Shown: one piece after another, positions 42,525-51,104 of the stretch
How the letters are laid out: the number at the start of each line of letters is the position of its first letter
Position numbering within the stretch: the first letter of the stretch is position 1
Assembly: GCA_031269595.1 (NCBI GenBank)
Contig: JAISYX010000066.1
Location: 1 to 64,000 of the forward strand
DNA: 64,000 nt
Source: Oscillospiraceae bacterium
GTDB taxonomy: Bacteria; Bacillota; Clostridia; Oscillospirales; Acutalibacteraceae
Reading direction: 5' to 3'
The notes under the pieces: generated by a model
The model's input: only the letters and a program-made list of their open reading frames with translations
What the model was told of the DNA's origin: nothing
Database searches by the model: none
Translations under genes and position numbers: made by a program

Positions 42525-43862
42525 TTAAAAGCTCATCTCATCAACATAGGCCTCTTCAAAAAAGCCGCATTCGGCAAGCTCTAAATAGCTAATGCGCTTA
42601 GCCAAGGCCTCGCATTTCAGCCTGTTTTCAGGCTTTAGCAGCAGGGCTGCGCCCTCGCCGGCACAGTCAGGAATAACAGTTATTTTACCGCCAAAATCAC
42701 GGGGAAGCAAACCTGTGATTTTGGCGTTTTCTTTGTCCAAATACAGGCCAAAACCGCCTGTGAGCACTATTCTTTTTAGCGCAGCTTGAGCCATGCCCAT
42801 CTCTTTGAGCAGCACACGAATCCCCGCCGCTATGGCTGCCTTGCCCAGCAGGAATTCTATCACGTCCTGCTGAATAAGCTGCACGTTTTCGCTCAAGCTA
42901 AAGCTGCGGCCATCCAAATGGCCGTTTTCGTCTATCTTGCCCCTGCTTAAAAGGATTGCTATAATGTCCAAAAGGCCTGAACCGCAAAGACTTTTTGCCT
43001 TGCCGCCTCCAATTACACTGTATTTGATTTGGCCGTCAGCCTCAATTTGGGCACGGCTTATGCCTCCCTCAATGCCGCCTGAGCCGCAGGAGATATGCGC
43101 ACCCTCAAACACAGGCCCCGCCGCCGTGGAACAGGCCAGAAAATCATGGCCGTCAAACAGCACCATTTCGCCGTTTGTACCTAAATCTATGAACAGAGCG
43201 GGGGAGGCCTCCTCCAAAATGCCTGAGGCCAGCAGTCCGGCGGTTATGTCTCCGCCCACAAAGCCGGAGACGCAGGGGGCAAAATAGGCCTTTGAATTGC
43301 CGATAAAATTGGCAACTTTGCCCAGCTTATCCACAGGGAGATAGGGGGCACTGCCTATAGAACAGGGGCTTTGCCCTGAGGCGATAAGCTCCATTACGGT
43401 GTTGCCTGCTATGGCTATATTGCGTGCATCCAGACCCTCAAATTGGCTTAACAAGGCCGTTTTAAGCATATCAAGCTCATTTTTGCCCTGAGAGGCAAAC
43501 CGTATACGTGAAATTACATCAGCACCAAAGCTGCGCTGCGCATTAAGCCGTGAAGCCGTTTGAGCCTTGCCCTCTGCGTCTTTATATCGGATTGAAATGG
43601 TAGTTGTACCTATATCTATTGCCACATCCTCGCAGCCCTTAAGGCTTGGAAACTGCGTTTCAGAGGAGTCAAAAAGCACCGTTAAAGCTTGCTTTAACGG
43701 CGTTTGACAGGCCAAAACATCGCCCAGCTCCGCAGTTTTAACCCTGCATTTGCCGCAGCTGCCCTTACCTGAGCAGGGCGCAGGGATGCTCAAATTACGC
43801 TCACGCATTGCATCAAGCAGAGTTTTGCCTGTATCCTTTGCAAAATAATAGCTGTTATACAA
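42525..43862 (-). CDS. 2Fe-2S/ASKHA-domain protein (DUF4445, RACo-like reductive activator family)
   Basis: A 445-residue protein with an N-terminal plant-type [2Fe-2S] ferredoxin segment (APCSGKGSCGKCRV and ACQT) and an ASKHA nucleotide-binding domain (VAIDIGTTTISIRY, FIDLGTNGEMVLFD, LTGGFGLYLD). Relatives such as RACo/AcsV reductively reactivate corrinoid proteins using ATP. Here no corrinoid protein is adjacent, so the partner is unknown, and this member is shorter than typical ones. A TTG start overlaps the upstream DUF2344 gene by 8 bases, implying co-translation. It ends exactly at the convergent gene's stop with no terminator between. Confidence 0.82.
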   Translation of the reverse strand: MYNSYYFAKDTGKTLLDAMRERNLSIPAPCSGKGSCGKCRVKTAELGDVLACQTPLKQALTVLFDSSETQFPSLKGCEDVAIDIGTTTISIRYKDAEGKAQTASRLNAQRSFGADVISRIRFASQGKNELDMLKTALLSQFEGLDARNIAIAGNTVMELIASGQSPCSIGSAPYLPVDKLGKVANFIGNSKAYFAPCVSGFVGGDITAGLLASGILEEASPALFIDLGTNGEMVLFDGHDFLACSTAAGPVFEGAHISCGSGGIEGGISRAQIEADGQIKYSVIGGGKAKSLCGSGLLDIIAILLSRGKIDENGHLDGRSFSLSENVQLIQQDVIEFLLGKAAIAAGIRVLLKEMGMAQAALKRIVLTGGFGLYLDKENAKITGLLPRDFGGKITVIPDCAGEGAALLLKPENRLKCEALAKRISYLELAECGFFEEAYVDEMSF

Positions 43863-44517
43863 AATCTTCCAGCTCCTTTGTAAGCAGGCGGGTGCGGGTT
43901 ATGCTAAATTCAAGTGCCTCGTCCAGCTCTGTTTCCAGCCACTCCATTAGCATGGCGGGGTTGATGTTCTCGGCGCAGCCCGCAGGCAGGGTAAGCTGCA
44001 AATTAAGCACATCTTGGCTGATTTTTAGCTTGAAATCCTTTAGCTTTTCCTTTAAGTCCAGCTCGTTTAGCTTGCCTGATTTACTTTTCTTTTTTACTAT
44101 AATTTTATCGCTGTTCAGCAAATTTTTAATCTTTTTAAATAGAGCCTCAGCATCCTCTGCACCGATTTGCATGTCTATGCTAAACCTGGCAAAGGCAATT
44201 TCTGTGTGCTTCATTTTTGCAGGATAGGCATCCAGTATGTGCAAATCATGGGGGAAGGCCTCGCTGAGCCTTGCCTTAACCTCGTCCATTGTATAGCTTT
44301 CATCAACAAGCCTAACGTCCATAGTTTCACAAAGGCTCTCCATACCTAAGGAAAGAGGCAAGGCAAAGGTGAGGAAGAGGTGGGGGTGAAAGCCCTCTGT
44401 ATACCAAAGGGGAATGCGGGATTTGCGCAGTATTCTGCCCATGCAGCGGTTTAAATCAAGGTGAGAGATATACTTTGCAGAGCCTGTCTTTTTGAATAAA
44501 ATCCTAATTACTTCCAT
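43855..44517 (-). CDS. DUF2344 / radical-SAM-linked protein (TIGR03936 family)
   Basis: The 220-residue protein has the family features VIRILFKKTGSAKYISHLDL, RILRKSRIPLWYTEGFHPH and LSLGMESLCETMDV. It is almost always next to or fused with the radical SAM protein encoded just upstream, whose end it overlaps by 14 bases. The ATG at 44517 (MEVIRILF) is chosen because the longer frame to 44733 lies wholly in the upstream gene. Function is unknown; an RNA-modification role has been suggested by context in other genomes, but nothing here proves it. Confidence 0.88.
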   Translation of the reverse strand: MEVIRILFKKTGSAKYISHLDLNRCMGRILRKSRIPLWYTEGFHPHLFLTFALPLSLGMESLCETMDVRLVDESYTMDEVKARLSEAFPHDLHILDAYPAKMKHTEIAFARFSIDMQIGAEDAEALFKKIKNLLNSDKIIVKKKSKSGKLNELDLKEKLKDFKLKISQDVLNLQLTLPAGCAENINPAMLMEWLETELDEALEFSITRTRLLTKELEDFV

Positions 44518-46354
44518 TGCAGACACCTCCGACAAAAACATTTGCTCCGCAAGCGGCGCACTTTTCACGGCAATTGGCTGTAGTTTGATTTTTATATGTG
44601 CGCTCCAGCTCACGAACAAGAAAGCTCTTGGAAATGCCGTAATCCAAGTGCTCCCAGGGCAAAATTTCATCCACACTGCGCCTGCGATTGGCGTAAAATT
44701 CGGGGGAGATTCCGGCCTCATTAAAGGCCTCAAGCCATAAACTCAGCTTGAAATAATCCGACCAGCCGTCAAATTTAGCACCCTTTTGGTGTGCCAGAAG
44801 CAAAATCCTGCCTAAACGCCTGTCTCCACGTGCAAAAACAGCCTCTAAAAAGCTTGTCTTTGAATCGTGATAGTTAACGTTAATCTTTTTTGTACGCACA
44901 GATTCGATAAGCAAACGCTGCTTGGCCTCAAGCTGCTCCATTGTGTCCTGCGGTTCCCACTGAAAGGGCGTAAATGGCTTTGGCACAAAGGATGAGGCAC
45001 TCAGTGTGACCGTTACACCCCTGCCCTTAGCCTTGCTAGGATTAGCATAGTATAAATTGACAATCTTCTGCCCAAGCTCGGCAATGCCCGCAACATCCTC
45101 GGTGGTTTCGGTGGGCAGACCTATCATAAAATAGAGCTTTACGCCCTGCCATCCGCCCGAAAAGGCCGTTGTGCAGGTTTTAACCAGCTCTTCCTCGCTA
45201 ACGTTTTTGTTAATCGCATCCCGCAGACGCTGAGTTCCTGCCTCGGGAGCAAAGGTAAGGCCGCTTTTGCGCACCTTTTTAAGCTTCTCCATAAGTTCCT
45301 CAGAAAAGCCGTCAACTCGCAGAGAGGGCAGGGAGATGCTCACTTTTTCCGTCTCACTCCACTCCAGCATGGAGTTAAGCAGGGGCTGAATTTGCGTGTA
45401 ATCGCTGGTGCTGAGTGAGGCCAGAGAGACCTCGTCATAGCCTGTGCTGTCGCACAGCGACTTGCTCTGGGCATTGACAACCTCAGGGGATTTTTCACGC
45501 ACAGGCCTATAGATAAAGCCCGCCTGACAGAAGCGGCAGCCTCTGCTGCACCCTCGAAAAACCTCGGCGACGGCTCTGTCGTGAACTATATCCAAAAAGG
45601 GTACAACAAATTCATCGGGGTAATAGGCTTTGTTTAAGTCCTTAACAATGCGCTTTGAAGGCCTCTCGGGTGCGCCTGAATGCGCCGTGACAGCCTTGAT
45701 TGTGCAGTCTTCGTTATACTCTACATTATATAATGATGGCACATAGATGCCATTAATTTGCGCTGCCATTTTAAGGAACTCCGCTTTGTTAAAGCCTGAA
45801 TTCTTGTGTGTGCGGTAAAGGTCAAACAGCTCAAGGCTAACCTCTTCCGCCTCACCAAGAACAAAGAGGTCGATAAAATCGGCCAGAGGCTCGGGGTTGC
45901 AGGTGCATGGGCCGCCGCATATCACTATAGGTGCTGTATCGCCTCGTTCTGCGGCAAGCAGGGGCAAGCCCGCCAGCTCCAGCATATTAAGCACGTTGGA
46001 GTAGCTAAGCTCATATTGCAGAGTGAAGCCTATAAAGTCAAAATCCTTAACAGGCTCGCCGCTCTCCAGACCATACAGAGGAATGCCCCTGCTGCGCATT
46101 TCCTGTTCCATGTCCGCCCAAGGGGCAAAGCAGCGTTCGCACCAAACATCGGGGATGCTGTTGTACAGGCCGTAGAGTATCTTCATGCCCAAATGGGACA
46201 TGCCAATCTCGTATGTATCAGGGAAGCAAAAGGCAAAGCGTATGTTTACCGCTTCCTTGTTTTTAACTATGCTTCCCGATTCTCCGCCAACGTAACGCCC
46301 GGGCTTTTGAATTTGAAGCTTGCGCATAACAGGCTCATAGATTTTATTTTTCAT
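44504..46354 (-). CDS. B12-binding-type radical SAM protein (TIGR03960 family)
   Basis: A 616-residue radical SAM enzyme. The N-terminal region has FAFCFPDTYEIGMSHLGMKI and IVICGGPCTCNPEPLADFID, as in cobalamin-binding-type radical SAM proteins. The cluster motif RGCSRGCRFCQAGFIYRP supplies CxxxCxxC, followed by PSLRVDGFSEELMEKL and GLTFAPEAGTQRLRDAINK. The C-terminus has a CREKCAACG zinc-like motif. It forms a coupled pair with the DUF2344 protein. The start has no close ribosome site; a structured leader element lies upstream. Confidence 0.9.
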   Translation of the reverse strand: MKNKIYEPVMRKLQIQKPGRYVGGESGSIVKNKEAVNIRFAFCFPDTYEIGMSHLGMKILYGLYNSIPDVWCERCFAPWADMEQEMRSRGIPLYGLESGEPVKDFDFIGFTLQYELSYSNVLNMLELAGLPLLAAERGDTAPIVICGGPCTCNPEPLADFIDLFVLGEAEEVSLELFDLYRTHKNSGFNKAEFLKMAAQINGIYVPSLYNVEYNEDCTIKAVTAHSGAPERPSKRIVKDLNKAYYPDEFVVPFLDIVHDRAVAEVFRGCSRGCRFCQAGFIYRPVREKSPEVVNAQSKSLCDSTGYDEVSLASLSTSDYTQIQPLLNSMLEWSETEKVSISLPSLRVDGFSEELMEKLKKVRKSGLTFAPEAGTQRLRDAINKNVSEEELVKTCTTAFSGGWQGVKLYFMIGLPTETTEDVAGIAELGQKIVNLYYANPSKAKGRGVTVTLSASSFVPKPFTPFQWEPQDTMEQLEAKQRLLIESVRTKKINVNYHDSKTSFLEAVFARGDRRLGRILLLAHQKGAKFDGWSDYFKLSLWLEAFNEAGISPEFYANRRRSVDEILPWEHLDYGISKSFLVRELERTYKNQTTANCREKCAACGANVFVGGVCNGSN

Positions 46355-46410
46355 TATAAACCATGTGTCAGGGTCACAAACCGTAGAGTATGCGCCTGCA
46401 CTTTTCCTTT
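46355..46410 (-). promoter_or_regulatory. Leader element before the radical SAM gene
   Basis: Minus strand: AAAGGA (46410-46405), AAAGTGCAGGCGC, then CCTGACACATGGTTTATA before the ATG at 46354. It shares the CTGACACATGGT block with the leaders at 27848 and 48436, but the last hairpin arm is degraded. Confidence 0.5.
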
Positions 46411-46428
46411 ATTGTTAACTTTATATGC

Positions 46429-46457
46429 TTGAATTATCGGCCGATTTATGCTATACT
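46429..46457 (+). promoter_or_regulatory. Promoter of the DUF2148 gene
   Basis: TTGAAT (46429-46434), 17 bases, TATACT (46452-46457), 40 bases before the start codon. Confidence 0.65.
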
Positions 46458-46496
46458 TATACCATAGAATTTTATAAGAACAGGGAGGCAAAAGCT

Positions 46497-47033
46497 ATGT
46501 TAATTAACTCAATCCAAGCCGAGGAACAGGCTATACTTAACCTTGCGTATTCTGTGTGTGCAGCGGCTCGTACAGCCCCTAAGGCCTGCGGAATAGACCA
46601 CATGGAAACCGCCATAATCACAGGGGATGAGAAGGACAGAGTGGCTGCTGAAATGCGCAAAATAGGCGAGAGCTTTGGTGCCTCAGGCCAGTTTTTTATT
46701 AGGGACGCAGGCAATGTTGATGCCAGCGGTGCGGTGGTTCTAATTGGTGTAAAATACCAGCCCAGAGGCCTTAACAAAAAGTGCTCACTCTGCGGCTTTG
46801 AAAATTGTGCGGCCTGCACTCATGCGGGAGCAGTGTGCGTGTTTACGCCACTGGATTTAGGCATTGCGCTGGGCTCGGCTGTCTCCCTTGTGACAGACAA
46901 CAGGGTGGATAACCGCATTATGTTCACTATAGGCAAAGCTGCCGCCGCCCTTGGCTTGCTTGATGAATACAAGCTGATTATGGGCATTCCACTTTCAGTT
47001 TCAGGCAAATCCCCGTTTTTTGACAGGCCTTAG
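46497..47033 (+). CDS. DUF2148 ferredoxin-domain protein
   Basis: A 178-residue cytosolic protein of the DUF2148 family, recognised by the cysteine-rich CSLCGFENCAACTHAG and the surrounding VLIGVKYQPRGL and LGSAVSLVTDNRVDNRIM. The cysteines suggest an iron-sulfur cluster; the role is unknown. GGGAGG precedes the ATG at 46497; an upstream start at 46425 would lie within the promoter. It has its own promoter, and its stop codon shares bases with that of the convergent pseudouridine synthase gene. Confidence 0.8.
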   Translation: MLINSIQAEEQAILNLAYSVCAAARTAPKACGIDHMETAIITGDEKDRVAAEMRKIGESFGASGQFFIRDAGNVDASGAVVLIGVKYQPRGLNKKCSLCGFENCAACTHAGAVCVFTPLDLGIALGSAVSLVTDNRVDNRIMFTIGKAAAALGLLDEYKLIMGIPLSVSGKSPFFDRP

Positions 47034-47917
47034 GGCTGTTTAAACACACGCTTAAAGGCCGAGGGGGTTTTTGCTGAAAAGCTTAGCAGCGCACCCGTTA
47101 CAGGGTGCTCCAGTTCCAGCAGATGTGCGTGCAGAGCCAGCCGACGCAAGGGATTAGTTGCTGCACCGTATTTTTTATCGCCTGCAACAGGGTGCCCTAA
47201 GGAGGAGAGCTGCACACGAATTTGATTCTTGCGCCCCGTTTGCAGCCGTATATCCAGCAGGGAGTAGACCGCCGATTCACGCATCACTTGGTAATCTGTT
47301 ATGGCCTCCAAGCCCTTGCCCGGGCTTGTGCTCTCATACACAAGGTGCGTTTGAGTTTCGCACAGCCAGGAGTGCAGCGTGCCCTCCTGCTCCTTGAGTT
47401 TGCCCTCTACAATGGCTCTGTAGCCACGTGTTTTTACTATATTTGCCCAATTATCCTGTAAAAGATATTTCACCCTCTCGTTTTTTGCAGCCAGCAGCAC
47501 CCCTGAGGTATCCCTGTCTAATCTATGTACAATAAAGATTCTGTTATGTGCATTTATCTGCTTTACATGCTCGTTTAGCAAATGATATGCCGTGTTGGTG
47601 TTCTCTTTCTCTGTTGCTATAGAGAGCAGGCCTTCCGGCTTGTTAAATACGATGATTTCATCATCCTCGTACAAAATGCCCTCTAATATGTCCCCCTGCA
47701 TAGGCGGCAAAACTGTAACCCTTTGCCCCCGCCTCAGCTTGTGATTAAACTGCGTTACCACACGGCCGTCTACCAGCACGGCACGGTATTTTAATATTGC
47801 TTTTGCGTTGCGCCGTGTGCCTGCGGGCAAAACTGAGAGCAGAAAGGCCAGCAGCTCGCCCTCTTCTTTAACGGGATATTCGGCTATTTTATCGTTTTTG
47901 ATTGCTTTCACTTCCAT
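47030..47917 (-). CDS. RluA-family RNA pseudouridine synthase
   Basis: The 295-residue enzyme has an N-terminal S4-like region (RNAKAILKYRAVLVDGRVV) and the RluA catalytic motif IVHRLDRDTSGVLL with the active Asp, followed by LQTGRKNQIRVQLSSLGHPV and GDKKYGA. It isomerises uridine in rRNA or tRNA; which position cannot be told from sequence alone. It overlaps the convergent DUF2148 gene by 4 bases at the stop codons. Confidence 0.9.
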   Translation of the reverse strand: MEVKAIKNDKIAEYPVKEEGELLAFLLSVLPAGTRRNAKAILKYRAVLVDGRVVTQFNHKLRRGQRVTVLPPMQGDILEGILYEDDEIIVFNKPEGLLSIATEKENTNTAYHLLNEHVKQINAHNRIFIVHRLDRDTSGVLLAAKNERVKYLLQDNWANIVKTRGYRAIVEGKLKEQEGTLHSWLCETQTHLVYESTSPGKGLEAITDYQVMRESAVYSLLDIRLQTGRKNQIRVQLSSLGHPVAGDKKYGAATNPLRRLALHAHLLELEHPVTGALLSFSAKTPSAFKRVFKQP

Positions 47918-47929
47918 ATTCCTAAATAT

Positions 47930-47968
47930 GTCCCACTATCAAACCTTTTAAAGGCCTGATAGTGGGAC
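47930..47968. repeat. 12-bp perfect hairpin between lipoprotein and RluA genes
   Basis: GTCCCACTATCA (47930-47941) and its exact complement (47957-47968) flank a centre that itself contains CCTTTTAAAGG. No T-run is present, so it may be an RNA stability or attenuation structure rather than a terminator. Confidence 0.6.
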
Positions 47969-47987
47969 TGCATGGGCTAGCATCTTC

Positions 47988-48431
47988 TTAAGTATCTGTA
48001 GTGCTGTCTTGATTTAAATAATCCTGTGCAGTTCCGAAATATATAAGCTCTTGCGTGTCTAAGGTTATGCCTGTCTCTGCTAATATTGCTATAGTATAGG
48101 TTTTACTCTCATCTATTGCACCTGTATCGTCGCTGGTGTAGTGTATGCTTAGCTGGTCGCCTTTAACAGACCAATTGCCTACCTTATTGGTTTTGCCAAA
48201 ATAATAAAGGGTTTTATCCTCATCACTCATAAAGACATAGGCCTCTAGGCTGCCGTCGCTATCATTTCCTGAGGTAAAGGCACTGTTGTTAACCAGATTC
48301 TCAGGAGTCATGGTATCTAATATCTCGGCCGGATCAACATAGGATTCAACCTCAAGGTTGTCCTTCTTTTTACAGGAGGGCATTGCAAATAAAAAACTTA
48401 CGCACATTAAAATTACTAAAAGCCTTTTCAT
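47988..48431 (-). CDS. Small secreted lipoprotein of unknown function
   Basis: The 147-residue protein begins MKRLLVILMCVSFLFAMPSC, a lipoprotein signal with the lipidated cysteine at residue 20, followed by KKKDNLEVESYVDPAEILDT. The rest is acidic and beta-rich, with TLYYFGKTNKVGNWSVKGDQ resembling small lipocalin-like proteins. I recognise no named family. The start at 48431 lies after a hairpin leader; the upstream ATG at 48443 is part of that leader's TAACACATGG block. Confidence 0.65.
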   Translation of the reverse strand: MKRLLVILMCVSFLFAMPSCKKKDNLEVESYVDPAEILDTMTPENLVNNSAFTSGNDSDGSLEAYVFMSDEDKTLYYFGKTNKVGNWSVKGDQLSIHYTSDDTGAIDESKTYTIAILAETGITLDTQELIYFGTAQDYLNQDSTTDT

Positions 48432-48509
48432 TGTAAACACCATGTGTTAGAGAGCCCGCACACCAACATCTTATTAAAAAGTGCTTGTTGTGCCTGCGCT
48501 CTACCTTTC
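48432..48509 (-). promoter_or_regulatory. Structured leader of the lipoprotein gene
   Basis: Minus strand: GAAAGG (48509-48504), then an imperfect long hairpin with outer arms GAGC/GCTC and inner ACAACA/TGTTGG, then AACAC-ATG-GTGTT (48448-48436), TACA and the ATG. The arrangement is the same as in the leaders at 21420 and 27845. Confidence 0.6.
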
Positions 48510-48680
48510 TTATTTTTTCAAACTATTTCGTCCTTTTTTAAAATTTCTATATTTATTATACCACATATATATGAACATTTCAAATATATGAAAAGAATTT
48601 AACCTATTTAGCTTGCCAAATCTATGTCGAAAGTGGTATGATATTAGGGCATATTGATAGTTGAGGCTATCTAAAAGCCC

Positions 48681-48756
48681 GTAGGGGCAGACCTATGTGT
48701 CTGCCCAGATTGAAGTACCACCCCGTCTTTGGGCAGACACATAGGTCTGCCCCTAC
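48681..48756. repeat. Family A palindromic repeat
   Basis: GTAGGGGCAGACCTATGTGT and its inverted copy flank a short centre. The right flank ATGAGTAAATAGAGGG matches that of the copy at 15929. The remaining 48510-48680 stretch is AT-rich with nothing else that I can support. Confidence 0.85.
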
Positions 48757-48790
48757 AGAGCAAATGAGTAAATAGAGGGAATAAGTTGAG

Positions 48791-49807
48791 GTGAAACACT
48801 TGCAGTACAATATAAATCTGGGAGCTTGGAACAGCATTTTTGCCGTGCCCTGCGCACTTGTAGACGAGCACATAAGAATGGCCGGCTCTGCTCAATTAAA
48901 GGTGCTGCTTTATCTGCTTAGATATTCAGGGCAGCCGCTGGAGCTCTCGCAAATTTCAAGCAGTATTGGTTTGCCTGAGGCGGATATTTTTGACGCATTA
49001 AATTACTGGATAGACACAGAGCTCCTCAGCAAAAAGGATGGCGTCCTTAGCCCAAGCGGGGCAGAGGCACCGCCTGCCACCGAGGCGGTACCCGCCTCAA
49101 AGCCTGTTAAGGCTGCAAGCTTTACCCCTTCTCAGCCCACCAGACCAACACATGAGGAGTGCTCAAAAATGCTTGAGACAAGGGAGGATATACGCCACCT
49201 GCTCCGTGAGGCTCAAAATATCTTAGGCGCAGTGATTAAGCGGGGAGACGTGGACATTCTAGTCTCAATTCCCGATTGGACAGGCATTCCTGCCGATGTT
49301 TTGCTTATGATTATAAGCTATTGCGTATCTATAGGCAAAAAAAATATATCGTACATAGAAAAGGTTGCTATCTCTTGGGCTGAGGCTGAGATAGATACTG
49401 TTGAAAAGGCCGATAAAAAGCTATTTGAGCTTAGCACAAGGCAAAACGCTTGGCGCAGGGTGCGCAGTATATTCGGCATAGCCGAAAGGCGTGCGCTGGA
49501 TAAAGAGGCCGAGCTGTGCAACATCTGGCTTAACGAGTGGAGGTTCACAGACGATATGCTAAAGCTGGCATATGAACGCTGCATTACCTCTGCGGGGAAG
49601 CTCAGCTTTGCCTATATTAACAAAATTTTGGATAGGTGGCAGAGCGAGGGCATCTTCACACCTAAGGATGCAGAGCTTGAAAACCCGCGCAAGATCTCCC
49701 AAAAAGAGGGCGCAAAGGGTAAGGGCAAGCGCAAGGCCTCCTATGATATATCTGAGATTGAAAAGCTCTCGTTAAGAGATACACTTGAGGATTGGGGTGA
49801 TGAGTAG
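48791..49807 (+). CDS. DnaD-domain primosomal protein
   Basis: The 338-residue protein has an N-terminal winged-helix region (LKVLLYLLRYSGQPLELSQI, LPEADIFDALNYW) and DnaD/DnaB-C-type domains in the second half, with YIEKVAISWAEAEIDTVEKA and AYINKILDRWQSEGI. Such proteins load the replicative helicase in Firmicutes. The GTG at 48791 is the longest start; a TTG at 48800 has GAGGTG at better spacing. It overlaps the DnaC-type gene by one base, forming a replication-initiation pair. Confidence 0.88.
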   Translation: MKHLQYNINLGAWNSIFAVPCALVDEHIRMAGSAQLKVLLYLLRYSGQPLELSQISSSIGLPEADIFDALNYWIDTELLSKKDGVLSPSGAEAPPATEAVPASKPVKAASFTPSQPTRPTHEECSKMLETREDIRHLLREAQNILGAVIKRGDVDILVSIPDWTGIPADVLLMIISYCVSIGKKNISYIEKVAISWAEAEIDTVEKADKKLFELSTRQNAWRRVRSIFGIAERRALDKEAELCNIWLNEWRFTDDMLKLAYERCITSAGKLSFAYINKILDRWQSEGIFTPKDAELENPRKISQKEGAKGKGKRKASYDISEIEKLSLRDTLEDWGDE

Positions 49808-50781
49808 TGGCTGTTTCAAAGGAACATTACAACTCCGCACTGGCGGATATAGCAAAGCGCAAGCAGTCTGCTGAGGCGGAGCTTGAGCTGCGCCGGCAAG
49901 CCTTTGGCCAAACAGAGCCAAGGTTTAATGTGGTTGATAGCCTAATGCGGGAATCCGGCTGGGAGGCTGTGCGTATAATAATAGAAAAGCCGGAGGACGC
50001 CAAGGCTCAAATAGAACTCCTTAAAACCCGCAATCTTGCCCTGCAAACAGAGCTTGCGTCATTGCTGGCCAAGCACAGGCTGCCGGAGGATTACCTAACT
50101 CCGCCCTACACCTGCCCAGCCTGCTCTGACACAGGCTTTAGCGAGGGCTTTATGTGCGAATGCCTTAAAAGCCTAATGAGACAAAAGGCCTTTGAGGCCT
50201 TAAATGCAGGCACTCCCCTTGAACTCTCCGGCTTTGAGCAGTTTAAAACCTCATATTACCCTGAGGAGGGGGATTTTGGAATCTCCCCACGCACGGCCAT
50301 GGCTCAGGTGCTCAAGAACTGCAAAAGCTATGCAAAGGGCTTTAGTCTTAGCTCGCCCAGCATGATATTTCTGGGCGAAACGGGCTTGGGCAAGACACAT
50401 CTCTCACTTGCGATTGCAAAGGCTGTTATTGAAAAGAGCTACGGCGTAGTTTACGGCTCTGTTCAGGATTTCATGTACAGGGTAGAGGGTGAGCGGTTTG
50501 GCAAAATAATCGGCAGCGACACAACCAAGCTGCTAATGGACTGCGATTTGCTCATTCTGGACGACTTGGGCGCAGAGTTTGTAACTCAATTTACCGTTTC
50601 GGTTTTGCACCAAATTATAAATTTTAGGCTTCTTTCAAGAAAGCCCACTATAATAAGCACCAACCTGAGCTTGGATGAAATGGAAGCCAAGTACGGCGAA
50701 CGCATTGTCTCCCGCATAAGCGGCAACTACAAGGTGGTAAAATTCTTTGGCAGCGATATTAGAGTTATTCGCAGGAAGTAG
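49807..50781 (+). CDS. dnaC: DnaC/DnaI-type helicase loader ATPase
   Basis: A AAA+ ATPase that loads the replicative helicase. The 324 residues have a helical N-terminus, a zinc-binding segment (TCPACSDTGFSEGFMCEC), Walker A GETGLGKTH, Walker B LLILDDLGAEF, sensor 1 PTIISTNLSLDEM and the arginine-finger region YGERIVSRI. A GTG start overlaps the DnaD stop (TAGTG). Naming follows its DnaC-like annotation in clostridia; the equivalent in Bacillus is DnaI. Confidence 0.92.
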   Translation: MAVSKEHYNSALADIAKRKQSAEAELELRRQAFGQTEPRFNVVDSLMRESGWEAVRIIIEKPEDAKAQIELLKTRNLALQTELASLLAKHRLPEDYLTPPYTCPACSDTGFSEGFMCECLKSLMRQKAFEALNAGTPLELSGFEQFKTSYYPEEGDFGISPRTAMAQVLKNCKSYAKGFSLSSPSMIFLGETGLGKTHLSLAIAKAVIEKSYGVVYGSVQDFMYRVEGERFGKIIGSDTTKLLMDCDLLILDDLGAEFVTQFTVSVLHQIINFRLLSRKPTIISTNLSLDEMEAKYGERIVSRISGNYKVVKFFGSDIRVIRRK

Positions 50782-50784
50782 CGG

Positions 50785-51027
50785 CTAATCCCTTAAAAAC
50801 AGGGTTGTTATTCCAGGGTTAACAACAGAAATCATCTTATCGCTTATTCTTGAGTGCCGCAGCTCGCCTCGCACCATTTCCAAAAGAGCTGTGCCTGAGT
50901 TATAGCCGTGCACAACCACAATTTCGCCTACATCCTTAGGTGCTGTTCTTATAAGATTTTCCAGCTTGTGTTTGGCCGCTTGCCTTTCCATGCCGTGTAT
51001 GTCAATTTTTAATACTTTCTTGTTCAA
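50785..51027 (-). CDS. Small Smr-domain-like protein
   Basis: An 80-residue protein consisting of little more than a Smr-type fold: LKIDIHGMERQAAKHKLENL at the start and GEIVVVHGYNSGTALLEMVR, with the two histidine motifs of Smr endonuclease domains (DxH and HGxxxG). A TTG start has GGAGGCG upstream. It is convergent with dnaC, with a 3-base gap. Free-standing Smr domains may bind or cut nucleic acids; activity is not established. Confidence 0.75.
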   Translation of the reverse strand: MNKKVLKIDIHGMERQAAKHKLENLIRTAPKDVGEIVVVHGYNSGTALLEMVRGELRHSRISDKMISVVNPGITTLFLRD

Positions 51028-51104
51028 ACTTTACGCCTCCAGTCATATTGTCCCTCCGCTTTACATAAGCTTGAGTGAAGTAAAAACGGAGGTGTTTATT
51101 CAAA

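Noticed and set aside
45806-46432. Plus-strand ORF of 208 codons
   Set aside because: It is antisense to the radical SAM gene, with no ribosome site or family features.
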